Below, in pieces: positions 1 through 12,000 of a DNA stretch of 64,000 nucleotides. The stretch covers positions 1,240,001 through 1,304,000 of the forward strand of contig MU119202.1 of assembly GCA_014904845.1 (NCBI GenBank), read 5' to 3'. The position numbers were made by a program, and so were the translations under genes. The notes beneath the pieces are model-generated. The model searched no databases. It had not been told where the DNA came from and saw only the letters and a list, made by a program, of their open reading frames with translations. The stretch is from Acephala macrosclerotiorum. Taxonomy: Eukaryota; Ascomycota; Leotiomycetes; Helotiales; Mollisiaceae. Position 1 is the first letter of the stretch, and every line of letters starts with the position of its first letter.

Positions 1-1633
1 CACCATCCTCTCTCCCTTCCCGACTCCCTTGCCATCAGCACCAACCTCCTCATCCACCTCAATTTTATCGAAGCGGACAAAGTTACCCATGCCGGTGTTT
101 CCACCTCCTTTCTTACTCTTCTGCTTCGTCTGATCCAACCAGCAGAGTTCGTATTCATACTCCCCAGAATCTTTAGAAATACACGTTCCCTTCAAAGCAC
201 GGAAGATATCATCTGGACCATAATCTTTCTCAAGATCGTTTCGTAGGTCACCGAGAGAAGAGGACTTGATTCCAACGTCGTCACTGACGGTTTGGAAAGC
301 GGAGCGGGCGTCCGATACGGCTTTGCTTTCAGTGCCGGAGTTGGCGTTGTCTGCCAGGATGCCGTTTTCGATGAGGAGGATGCGGAGGTCGGTCAGCTTT
401 TGGTGAATCCATGAGCGGATCGAGGCTGGGAGGTATTCTTCGAACTTGTAGACTGTGAAAGAATTGTTAGTAGAAGTTTTGGGAAAGAAGGGATGAATAC
501 GTACGAGCATCGACGTCACTCTCTTCGTCTTCGGTTTCCCATTCTGCCCAATTGATGCCTTCACTCTCAGTATCGGGTTTGGAAATGGACTCTAGATCCC
601 TGTCCTCAGCACTGTCATCCTCCTCCACCTTGTTGGCCGCATAGTCCTCCCATGATTTGACCGCCCTCTTGACTCCCTCGTCGTTGAAATTGGGGTTGTA
701 CTCCTCCTTGAATGTGCTCAAGATAGCCTCAAGCTCCTTAACTTTCTCCTTCAGAGCATCCCTCTTTCCAACAACCTTCACAAGACTCTCCCTCAGCTCT
801 TCCACTCTTGCCTTCGCGAGTCCAGCAAGGATGGTCACTTTGGAGCCCTTGCCCCCACCACTCTTTACAACCCTCCCCCGCTCCCTCCTCTCAACCTCCT
901 CATACTTCTTCTTCAACTCCTCAACCTTCGCTTCTTGAGTCTTGATCTCCAGCTCTAGGGTCCCAATCTTAATCTCCACTCCCGCTCTCAGTGCCTGCGC
1001 CTCATTAACCAATTCCACCCTCCTCTTCTGTGCATTCCTGGCGGACTTTTGGCGGATATCGTCGAGTCTCTTCCACTCTTTCCCGATTTCTTTGCACTTG
1101 TCCTCGCATTTCGTGCCCCCAACGCCTGCCCATTCATCAGAGCCATCACAGCAGAGTTCGTAATCGCAGACTCCGTCATTGACATATGTGTGAGGAATAT
1201 AGCCTGGAATATGGCCCTTATTCTTGCAGTAGAAGCCGGGCAGAGCTAATGTTGTGTTTGGAGTCCCAGAAATGGGCTGCGGAGGAGAGAGGGCGGAGAG
1301 GTAGGTGCATGCAGCTGTGCCAGGCTCATCGGAGCCATCTGGACAGTCGCAGTAATCGTCGTTGATTTGTGAGGGGTTGAGGGTAATCGATGGGTTATAA
1401 ATACAGGTGAAGCTTTCCGTATCCTTGTAAAATTTTGCAACTGAAAATCAGAGTATTAGCGGTGCTCAATTGCTCGTTGTTGCCAGCTGAGAATTTATGA
1501 TAAAATGGTGGGGAAGAGCTTGGGTAAATGGAAACGTACATTCAGGGCTTACGCCTTTCGGACGTGAAGATTCTGCAGCAAAAATCCCCGTAGAGAGCGT
1601 GCTGATAAGCACTAATGCTTCTATTCTCCTCAT
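1..1633 (-). CDS. gtb1: Glucosidase II beta subunit (PRKCSH/Gtb1 family), 3' end outside window
   Basis: Non-catalytic subunit of ER glucosidase II, which trims glucose from N-glycans in the calnexin cycle. Three exons: 1540-1633, 505-1440 and 452 to the window edge, with introns of 99 and 52 nt in phase. The start at 1633 gives a short signal peptide (MRRIEALVLISTLSTGIFAA). Next come two cysteine-rich LDL-receptor-A-like segments, each with a CDGSDE/CPDGSDE calcium-binding motif, then a long Lys/Glu coiled coil, an acidic stretch (DAEDRDLES-like, WAEWETEDEE), and the beginning of the C-terminal MRH lectin domain (GTCISKDSGEYEYELC). About 494 residues are present; family members are commonly near 550, so roughly the last half of the MRH domain and the ER-retention tail lie beyond base 1. 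No defects seen. Confidence 0.94.
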
Positions 1634-2590
1634 TGTTGCGTTGTTGTGAAGTTGTGGTGGTTGATCTGGGTAGAATGGGAGCTTGGAGCTTGAAGATGCC
1701 ACTTTGTCTTACGCGAGGTAGTTGTTTGAAGTGAGGCTTGGCGCGGTCGAGCCCCTTTCCCTGCCTCAGATCCCCCTTTAACACCGAGCGATTAAGCGAT
1801 TGCGAGTCTACAGTTTATATTCAGAAATTCCATTAGAAATACTTGTTGATTTGTGAAATGTATATTGTGTTCGTACCAAATTATTACTTTAGCTTCGTTC
1901 TCCCGACTCGCTACCCACTCGTGGAGGAAGGCTATCCTACATTTCTGTCATCTATAGCAATCATGTGTCCGAGATGTCGCAAACGTACCAGATACCGGAA
2001 GTAGTCTGATAATTTAAGCCAAGTGGACACACTATACCTCAAGTTGTCCATTTTGAAGGCAGATATCTTGAGCTAAGCCAAGGCCCATGGTTCAAGACTC
2101 GCATTATGAAATTTTGATACTGGTTTCTCCATCATCATAGACCATCACCATTGCCAAGTATGACCCTGTTCATGTTTAAGTTGCTATTTCGTTTATTGTT
2201 AGCAAGTTTGAAGTCCTTTTCGCTCTTCTGCTCTTCCTCAAAGAGTCCCAAATGCCGTTCATCGCGAGTTCCGATCATTTTCCATCATAGTTCTCATTCT
2301 AATATTATCGTTCTGCCGCAACCATGTAGACATAGAGATGCCTGCAGTTCGTCGTGGTGGCTGGAAACGCCTCAAACATTCAGCTCAGGCAGATTGCTCC
2401 AATGGAGCCCTGTCACGCTCAAATAAAACCCTCGAGGCTGCAATATTGAGAAACATCACCACCATGAACACGTCGTCGCGTCACAAATAATTATACTTTC
2501 GCGACCCTGCGAGGCTGTGGGAGCGAGTATATACTCAGACTGCAATATAAGTCCCCACTAGCCCCAAAGGGCTCCGGATACCGTCTCGCG
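1634..2590. other. Divergent intergenic region
   Basis: About 950 bases between the starts of the glucosidase II beta gene (leftward) and the membrane-protein gene (rightward). It must hold both promoters. I see no convincing coding exon, RNA or repeat; the 91-codon frame at 2151-2426 lacks protein-like composition. Confidence 0.6.
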
Positions 2591-4448
2591 ATGCCAGCGC
2601 CCGATATCCTCCAGGGTGTAGCACGCGCCTTGGAGACACCTGACATCTCCCCCTCTGCCAGCACGAGCACAAGCACACTCGTCTCCCGGGCCGCAGAAAC
2701 AGCAGCAACAACATCTACCAGCACCGGCTCCCTCCTCTTACAACAATGGTCGAACCCCAGCGACGTCCTCTCCGTCCTCCTAATCATCGGCGGAGACATC
2801 GTACAAAAAGCGCTAGCCGAAACCTCAGGAGGCCTCTTCACACCCGTCTGCTTCTCTTTCGGCTGGGTCGCCTATTCATTCACAGCGCTCGTCGGTGTCC
2901 TAGGAAGCGGGAGACTTCTACCCGAACCAGACTATCCCGTCAAAGTATTTAATCTGGCCAATGGATACATGCGTGAGAATCGACATTGGGTTATCGGGAG
3001 ACTGGTGAGGGACAACGAGACGTTCATGACCAAGGAACGCCCATTGGATGGAGGAGCGATGAGGATTTCAATTTTCGAAGCTGCAAGGTGTACGAGCTCA
3101 GCAGCCGTTGCAGGGTCAGGTAGAGTGAGGGTTTTGAGTATTATTACCATGTTGTTGCAGTTTGGGATTGCGGCGATTCCAGCTGGTCTTTGGGATGAAT
3201 GGGGTGTTTTGATGATCACAGGTGGTGGTACGTTACTGGCTCTTGTTGCGGGAGCTTACCTCAATGGAAGGCTGAGAAGATGCCGTCCAAGACAAACTCG
3301 AACAAGAACTTTGCTCTAACTTCAGGGAATGTGAGTTTAATCATTCGTACTTGCATCATTCCTTGCCTCTCTACATCGGAAGTTAATTCATTATCTAGGG
3401 TTCTAGAGACATTATGATCATTCGAGGGTGTGGAAACAGCTTAGATTTAGAGGAGCTCGCAGCCTCAGAATCTCCCAGATCAACCCGAATATGGGAGAAG
3501 CTTCAATACCTCTCACGGCCAGTTCTTGATGATCAAGGCAATCCAACACGTCACGGGAACAATATGCCAATCCGAGAAGCTAGGATGCTCTGGGGCATTC
3601 CTCTCGGTTTCTTAGTGACCGGCGCGCTATGCACGATCCAGTCTATATTATGGATTGTGCTCTTAATCACCGTAGCAGGACTAAAGTCTCACTCATGGTT
3701 CATTCTCGCTGTCGGTGCTCTAGGCATGTTCCAGAACGCAGCCGTCGCAGCCATCAGTCGCGACTCGTCGAAACGAAACCTCCCACTGATCCCAGTAGAC
3801 CAAATCATCAGCCGGACCGTCATGGACGGGCTGATGGACTTAGAGGTTTCGTTTCCAACGTTAGGGCAACCCTTGGTTGATGAGTTCTTTCCTAAAAAGC
3901 TACGAGACGACGAGCAATCGTGGTGGGATGGGAACCGAGGCAGCGACACTCCTTACGATGAGAAGAGGAATAGGGAGCAAGATCGAAGGGGCATTCCACG
4001 TTCGATGCTGCCCACGTATCATGCGAGTGATTTCAAGAGCGACGACGATGCGACTGTAGGAGAGGGAGGACACGAGACCGTTCCAACCCCAGGGTCAATC
4101 GATATCCCTGAAAGGGCTCTAACTCCATCCTCACCTCTCAAAACAACGTCTCCTATCTCGCTAGAGAGTGATCATCATGATGCCAATCAGCAGCGTGAGC
4201 TGCCGGCACCAAGCCCGGAACCAACATCGAAGCCTCCTTCCCCAAAGAAGACCAAAAGTCCTGTTCAGTTCCAGGACAGTACCATGACCCACGATTTTGC
4301 TTCACAGCCAACATTCCAGAAACCAACTCGCGCAATGACTTCACCAGAGCGAAAGAGCGTGTTGCGTGACGAACACCGCCATATAGCAAAGACGTCGTTG
4401 AGTGTGGATGAGATATATAATATAGTTCAGAGTCCAGAGTGGACTTGA
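2591..4448 (+). CDS. Conserved fungal multi-pass membrane protein, single-base frameshift
   Basis: Function unknown; the general layout recalls membrane proteins found across Pezizomycotina. Coding runs from ATG 2591, then a phase-0 intron 3331-3398 (GTGAGT...TCTAG), then 3399-4448. Hydrophobic segments lie near residues 80-105, 175-200 and 205-222, and two more after the intron (IPLGFLVTGALC..., HSWFILAVGALGMFQNAAVA). A characteristic junction reads SLPQWKAEKM then FALTSGN/GSRDIM, followed by LDLEELAASESPR; the C-terminal third is Pro/Ser-rich and likely cytosolic. The frame encoding GTLLALVAG (to about 3253) and the frame encoding SLPQW (from 3253) overlap by one base. No GT-AG intron of plausible size repairs this, so one base appears missing at GGGAGC near 3253. 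That is either a real mutation or an assembly error. Confidence 0.7.
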
Positions 4449-4980
4449 TGGGCTGATGTGTTCGAGGATCCTTATTCATCTATATATGTTGTTGGAATCA
4501 CTTGTATCCGTCTCTCCCATAAGACACTTCCAACAATGACTTTCCAGCACTCAATACAGGTAGCAATCATTCGAGATGTTAGTTCACCATCTAGTGATCC
4601 CGTTTCTGAAGTTTTGATACCAAATATCCTTATGATCCCCAGCCTCACGGACAAAACGGCAATCTTGCCAAAAAAAAATCATTTTGGAAATCAATTTCGA
4701 AATCATGACAGGATGCTCCAGTGTACCCCCTGAACATGTTTAGCTCTTTGAACATCTCAGACAAGCTCGCATGCACACCAAATTATGGTCTGTACTCTGT
4801 ACAACCATGGACACACTTGAGCTACCATAAGTACTCAGTCAGACTTCAAGAACCACACAACAGTTCCCCCAGATAACGATCGAGGAAATATTAAATAGTC
4901 ATAAAACTATATGTAATCGAGAACGCAGAATACCTTTCCATCCCCAGCCGACATAATTGTACATAAATGACCGCGGGGTA
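4449..4980. other. Convergent intergenic region
   Basis: About 530 bases between the 3' ends of two convergent genes. It is expected to hold both terminators/poly(A) sites; nothing else is supported. Confidence 0.6.
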
Positions 4981-7900
4981 TCATTTCGCCTTACTATTAG
5001 TATTCCCATTTGTGCTCGAGGTGCTGCCATTCGTACCGCTCCTGGTGAGACTAAGCCGAAAACCACCAAGAAGCGTTTTTTTCTTCGGTGGTACCGGAGG
5101 AGGAGTCTTATTTTGAGCTTGCCCATCACGATCAAGACTGAGTGGCGAGTTTCCTGGAGGCTGAACAGCATAGGAATGATCACTGACTCCTGCTGGCGGC
5201 AGAGAGCCCCCTACGTTCTGGATGGATGGCAAGGCATCACCAAGTGGCTGCGGAGATGGACCGCTTCTCGATGTCTGGGTCGTCGAAGACGTGGTGCCAG
5301 TGGTTGATGTTGGCTGGACCTCATGGGGAGGCTTTGGTCTGATTGGGATATCTGCAAAATCTGCCGGAGGTTCCATCATGAGGATTCCGGGTGCATGGCG
5401 ATTCCCGGTACTTGAAGTTGCTGTCTGAAGGTTTGTTGGGGTGTTCTGTGCTTTCAATAACTGATCGCGATATCGCGTTTGTGGTGTGGGGCTGTCGGAC
5501 TGAGGAGATTCAGCCTCCCTAGTTTGAACAGCCACACTAGACATTGGAATAGATCGTGGATTGGTTTTCAGGTCAGTCACTGAGGAGTTTCTGCCAACGC
5601 CACTGCCCAGTCCACCCAAGTGACCTAAGGTGATCGGCTCAGGCGATCTTTTGACCTCAGGGGCATTCACTGTTGAAATTTTATCCGGGCCAGTTGTTTG
5701 GGCTTCAACAAGGGTAGCCGCGTTTTGAATCGCAAAGTCCTTGCCTGCGTCGTCCTTAACTTCTGAGGCCGTCTTCACGAGCGGTTCTCGACCGCCCACA
5801 TACCACCTCTGATCGTTGTCGAGTACTTCGCCATAGATTGTTGTATTATCCTTGTGCATAGAAGCCATGGTAGAGTTTCGCCACTCTGAAATCTGGTTCG
5901 CATTGGTCTGTCTAGAGATCTTCACTCGTCGGTCATACGAGACATGATAGATTTTCGATTGGTGGTGACGGTCAGCAAAACTGCGTTGATGGATGATCTC
6001 TCGAATCTCGACGAGAAGTGCAATTTCTGGAATTTCTCTGGGTTTAGGCCGACAAAGAATTATTGCGAGTTGCTTGTTCCGTGATCTGTTTCCTTTCGGG
6101 GGACTCTTTTGCAGATCAGTCATGACCACGACGTACCACTCGAGAAGGGTGCTGTCACAAGGGAAATGGAAGCTGTTCTCATTTTCCCCCAGAATTGAAG
6201 TATAATCTTTCGCATGAAGGATAAAACCTGGATATCGAACCAAGAGGCCTTCTGGGACCAAAGTGGCAGCTCCAGTCATGTTTGAGAGAGGGTCGGGGTA
6301 ATCGAGCTCCTGCCCTACCATCCATGTCCTTGGTGCCCAAGCAAATCTTTCATCTTTGAGCTTCTCTCCAGGAAGAAAGATGATCCCTGGTGGTATCGAG
6401 CCTGGGCATGTTTTATCGAGGAGCTCCCACAGGTCTCTCATCATGCTCTCAAGCTGATCTTCTGTCACAGTGACTCCTTGCTTTTTCATGAGTCCAGCAT
6501 CTTGAAACTTACTGTTCTCATAATCTACATTCAAAAGAGTCGCTAATGCCAACGTCTCGTGTTCCTGGTGATTGGTGGTCTACATTTGTGTTAGAGTTGA
6601 AAGAAACGATTTTCGTTTGCTTTCATAGGACTTACTCTCCATCGCGCAGCCTTCCAGACGCTCGCCAGAATTTCCGTGCCACTTCCTGCAGGTAGATCGT
6701 TGATCCGCGCCCTTCTATCATTTCCGAGCAAGTTGTGGAAATAATTTCGAGCTGCGCTTGGAATGCTCGATGCCAAAATATCGTTGGCCTTTGGGTACAT
6801 GTCCTCCAAATCTTCTAAATTCTTCAATTTTCCCTTGGCGAATGCAAAATATAACCGTCTGCTGAGATAAGCCTCTTGCAAAGTCCAGAGACGGCGCATC
6901 CATCCACTTGCGAGAATCCTCATAGCCGCTCCTTCATATGTTGTCGTAGCGTCCATCCTACCTAAGCCTTTGTCGATAACTATTGTGTATCTTGCATTGG
7001 TATAAACTTGGTGTATTTGCCTTACAGCAATCTTCCTTTCATCTCTGTAATTAAGATGGATAGGTATTGCTAATGTATCAATCCAAAACAATTTGCGTTC
7101 TCCGAGCGCTGGTGACGATTTTTGAGCTTCCTCAAAAAGGTCGTCAAAAAAGTCAAGCTGACATTTCCAAAGCTTGTTTTCTGATGGATTGCCGTATCCA
7201 TCAGACCAGACGTGCGATAAGGTTGCGTACGGAATATAAGGCTCGCACATCACGACGTCGATTTCTCCTTTGTTTCTGTTGTATTCCATAAGGGGAACCT
7301 GAGGTCTGTTGATGAAATCGACCACCTTCTTGATATCGGGACCGATAGGCATACAAATCGTCTCATCGGTTGAGTATTCCTCATGTTCAGGATGGCGTCG
7401 ACAGTTCAATTGGTGTTGCATGATATAGTTGCCCTTGTCGTCCTTGAAGTTGACATTACATTGGTCTTTCGTGCAAGTATCATGACCCTCGATGAGATAT
7501 GACTCCTGGGCGTCTGTCTGTGTATGAGATGAATATGCAGCGAGTAGGGACGTAGCATGTGACTTCAACTGAAGTCGGAGAGCCTCGACCCATTTCTTGC
7601 ACCATTTCTTCCTTTTCATTGTTTTCAGGATACATGGGGGTGTGCCCCAACCATCGGAGGCATCGCCATGCCATCCACGAATATTAAACCCAACCTGCCC
7701 GACGATCTTGGATTTGGCATTCGTAAGTGTCTCTCCCAGTACCATCAAGGACAGTCCTAGGCTCTGGTCCACATAACAAGGATTGCTTTCCGACTTCACT
7801 TGCTCGCCGCCATCAGAGCAATATGCTATGACGATCTGTCGAGCCTTATCCAGAGCAACTTGAGTCCGTATCATTCTGAGAGAGCGACTATCTGAATCTC

Positions 7901-8231
7901 GAGTCGCGACCTCTCTAGCCTTCCAAGCTTCGAGGTATTCGTTCAATTTCGTAGTCTCGATGAAATCCCCTTCTGTTAAATCCAGAGAGAGCTTTCTTGC
8001 GTCCACCTCGAGGATGGTGGACAGCAGACCGAAAAATAGCCATGATTGTAGAAATTGGTTGAATTGGTTGGATTTAACACCTGGTTGTGGTGTAAATTCC
8101 AGAGTGTCGTTGGACAAATGCCATTTCATCTGCTCGGGGAAGTTATGAAAGTCATGCTTCTCCGAGTCGAAGAGATTGGGCCGATAATATTCAGGTCTCC
8201 AAAGATCGAGCTTAAGCTTTAGATGATCCAT
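4981..8231 (-). CDS. HET-domain (heterokaryon incompatibility) protein
   Basis: Two exons, 6636-8231 and 4981-6579, joined by a 56-nt phase-0 intron (GTAAGT...TGTAG), giving 1064 residues from ATG 8231. The HET domain lies near residues 330-460: YATLSHVWSDGYGNP, then FWIDTLAIP, the RQIHQVYTNARYTIVID strand and the GWMRRLWTLQEAYLS motif. HET domains trigger growth arrest or cell death on non-self recognition in filamentous fungi, with a TIR-like fold. The N-terminal 330 residues are helical and not recognised. Residues from about 700 to the end are Pro/Ser/Thr-rich with a polyproline PPPVPPKKK motif, so probably disordered. No STAND module is fused to it. It is transcribed divergently from the TPR gene at 9030, so the two may share a promoter; a functional link is inference only. 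Confidence 0.88.
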
Positions 8232-9029
8232 TTGCCAGGTAGCTAACAGATGTCGTTATGGTAGGAGAGCAAGTAGCTTGCTCTAGGGCAATTTCTCCCT
8301 TGACGCAATTTTTCTTTGCCAGCCGAAGTAGTTTCAGTTGTACTGAACATCAAGGTCAGTTTGTTTTCGACCAGCTGCAGGACCTGAATCACCCGATATG
8401 AGGGAGTGATAACTCAAGAGAGACACATACCAAGGACATATGCACGACAATCGTTCAACAGTCATGGTCATACACGAAGGGACTGGAGCCTCACCAGCTT
8501 GGTAAGCTGGGGATTTATGAACAACGCGCCGGTCCGGGCCCTACAGTAGCCCCCAGGTTCAAAGTGCTTTTTCCCCCTTGCCATGACTTGAGGCTCTTTG
8601 CAGAAGACTCGAGACCTGAACAATCAAGTTTGGAATGGTCGCCTCGAGCTTGAGACTGCTGATTGGCGCACGCTGGCCACAGTGCAAATATGAAAAATGA
8701 GATGGTGTGCACGACAGGTAAATAGTGTTCCAGTGCGTCCTGATTTGTGGATGAGTCCCGGAGCTGAACATTGTGGCATTGTTCTGCATGGCGGTGGCGT
8801 TTTCGAGGTCCCCTGTTGCCCGAGTCACAAGGTGACGGCGGCAAGCCCCGCGGACAGACTCACTGACACAATACTGGGCGCAGTGATTGCGTTACTTTTG
8901 CCTCAAATGACTGAAATATGGCCTTTGCCTCGCGCGACTGTTATTGCTAATACAGCGCTTCGTATAGTGGTTCGCAGAAATAAATGCCCTTAGCAAGGTG
9001 CTTTGAAGCAGGCAGGAGTAACGGCTACG
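8232..9029. promoter_or_regulatory. Shared bidirectional promoter region of HET and TPR genes
   Basis: About 800 bases separate the ATGs of two head-to-head genes. Short frames in both strands (for example 8515-8844) overlap each other and look non-coding. No specific operator recognised. Confidence 0.5.
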
Positions 9030-12000
9030 ATGGCGCCACTAATAATGGCGAGGAAGGAGACACTCAGCACCTTTACACTCTTGGATCCCGAGACGAACAT
9101 TAGCGATTCTGTCGCCATTGAGTACGTTGTTCCAGTTGCCTAACCCCCCGCATTTGCCTAAGAACTTTCACTGATTGAGAACAACAGCGTCATATTCGTT
9201 CACGGACTGCGAAGCAAAGGGACAGCGCCTCTTCGGAAGAACCTCAAGAAATGGCTTCGCGAAGTACAAAAAGACACCGGCTTTCGGATCTGGCGATTCG
9301 GGTTCGATGGCAAGGAGCTATTGATTGAGGGGCGACAACGACTTGTGGTCCTCGCAGGCAATCTGCTCAAGGATATCCAAAAAATGCCAGGGTACTCGGC
9401 TTCGAAGCCAAGAGAAGGAGAGACTTCAAAGGAGGATCGAAAGCTTGTCTTCATCGGCCATGGGGCTGCGGGTTGGGTCATACAGGCAGCTTTGGCCTGG
9501 TACTCGACTTCGTCCACACAGACAGCGAGATGGACTGCGATGACCATCTTTTTAACTCTGCCTCTTGTGAAGGATCAAGAGGATTTGGACAACTATTCTA
9601 AAAAATTCCTTCACCTATACTCGTCGGCCATCAAGAATCCCGGTTTGAGCCAACTCGCAAGTGGATTAGTCGACGACCTAGGCAAAGAAAAATCTAGTCT
9701 GCGGTATACAGATACCATGCAATACGTTCAACGTAACTTCAAGAACCTAGTCTCGAGCTCATTTGGACCGGTAGAAAAGCGTGTGTATATGTTACCTCCG
9801 AAACTCAAGGTAAGTCTGTTTTTGATGTTGGTGTATAGCGGATATTCAAGATTGACTCTCTGTGTTCAGGATCCTGTTCAAACTGAGGGTATTTTACGTC
9901 GAGAAACGAGTGCCACCGATGGCTCGAATAACAGTGATTCGAGTCAGACAAGCAGCATCTTGACAGCAGGGCAATTGTCCTGGGAGATCCAGGCTAAAGA
10001 TAAGACCGACACAGACGTCCGCTCTTTTCTTCAATCTTGCACTGAATTGAAAAAGTCTGAGGGCGTTATTCGAAAAGAGCAAGAACGACTAGTATTTCAG
10101 CCCCTGGCTGAAAAATATGGTAGAACTGAGGCCAAAAAATTCTTGGGAGTCAGTACTCAAACTTCCGATTCGCTCCGCGAAGTCTCTTCCTTGTCCCCAC
10201 GCCAGGTTGAGGCAGCCTCTGCTCTCGATAGTAATGGCAGACAATCAATCAAGGCAGCTCTTCTTGACACAGGAATGGACCCGATAATTCGAGAAGAATC
10301 TTTCGATCTTTCTGGACCGCCTTCGAGAGGTCATAGAGCGCCATTAGTCTCGGGCCCGATCATACCACGGTCTTCAACCGCTCTAGCATTATCAAATTCA
10401 CGGGCAACATCATTGTCCAATGAAACCGACTCAAGCTATGGATCTCTTTCCGACAATGAACCAATCGCAGAACCTCAGGAGACCAGAATCGAGAGCGAAA
10501 GACATCCACCAGGACAGGAACAACACGAACAGGAGCACCATTCAGAGTCTGCACCGTATTCCAATCAGTCGATCCCCCCCGATCCATCGGACAATTTGAG
10601 ACAGATCTTGAATCTCGCTTTCTCGTTTCAATATAGTGGCGAGATGCGCAAAGCCAAGAATATTTACGAGTACGTCGTCGAGAAGATTGCAACAGTGCCC
10701 CAGCTGAAAAACGGGATTGATGCTATCAATTGCCAGATCGCCATTACAGAGCTTTACGAAGGCCACATAAGGAAAGCCCAGAAAGTATTCGCCGAATTGG
10801 AGCCAAAAGCGAGAGCAACATACGACAGGAAGCCGCAATGGTCCTGGGAAATTGAACGCTGGCTTGCCGTCTCTTTTGACATGCAGGGTGCTTATATAAA
10901 AGGTCGGCAGAAGCTCATCAACATCAACCGCAAAATGGGCTCTTCCAAAATAATTTCAGACGTCACCTTTCTCACCAAAAGCACCTTGGCATTAGTAGCT
11001 GGCCATTTAGGAAAGTATCAAGAAGCTTTGACTCGTAGCGAGGAAGTCCTTCAGCTGGCATCCGACGCGGTCGAAAAGGCAGAAAAGGCGGAACAAGCAG
11101 AAAGCGCAGAAAAGTCAGATTCCAAGAAGACTGACATGCCGAGCCTCACAAGACGTTTGGGAGCGCTTGGAGCTATACAATTTGATCGTGCAACCATTCT
11201 CTCCTTCGTTGGACGATTTGAAGACGCCGAAGCAATGAATGATAAGGCCTCGGAGAACATAGAGAAAAACTTGGGCAGCAAGCACGTGGCAACACTTGAT
11301 TGTTGGAGCCTCAAATCAAAGCTCTACGCCTCCCTCTCGAAATTGCCAGAAGCCGAGCAACAATGCCAAAAGACTTTGAACGTAATGAGGAAAGAAATAG
11401 GCAAGGAGCATCCTTCTACCCTGAGGACTCTCGGCATTCTAGTGCATATCTACAGACTCCAAGCACGATTGACAGAAGCGTTGAACAATGCGCGATACCT
11501 CGTCGAGAGGTATACAAACAGTGAAGAGCTCGGGGAAGAACATCCGGAAACAATCAATTCAATGTGGCAGCTTGCGGAAGTCTACCTCGCCCGTGGCGAC
11601 TTCCCCGCAGCGTTGCACCTCCAGGCAGAGGTTGTGAAATTGGCAGAAAAGAACAAATCCCTTGGGAAGCGTCATCCCACAGTTCTCAATTATCGACTAT
11701 GCTTAGCGCGAGTATACTGCAATAGAGGGACCTGGACACTTTCGGTCCACCTTTGTTTCGATGTCCTCAAGGACTGCGATTCGATCCTCTCCACAAAGGC
11801 TCAAAATGCCGACGATGACACTCATGTTGAGGATGAATCAGCATCAAAGGCAGAAGGAATATCAAAGCTAGGAGAAATATCAAAGCCAGGAGAAGTATCA
11901 AAGCCAGGAGAAGTATCAAAGCCAGGAGAAGTATCAAGGGATGTAGCAAGTAAAGAACGGATCCCCATCTCGCAAATCATGCAGAAAGCCCGCTGCGTCT

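Noticed and set aside
4981..6552. Independent gene for the second HET exon
   Set aside because: Its apparent start is a TTG; the 56-nt intron joins it in phase to the HET exon.
9810..9869. Treating the open 60-nt segment as coding
   Set aside because: It has a consensus GTAAGT donor, pyrimidine-rich end and CAG acceptor, and would insert 20 hydrophobic residues next to a soluble linker.
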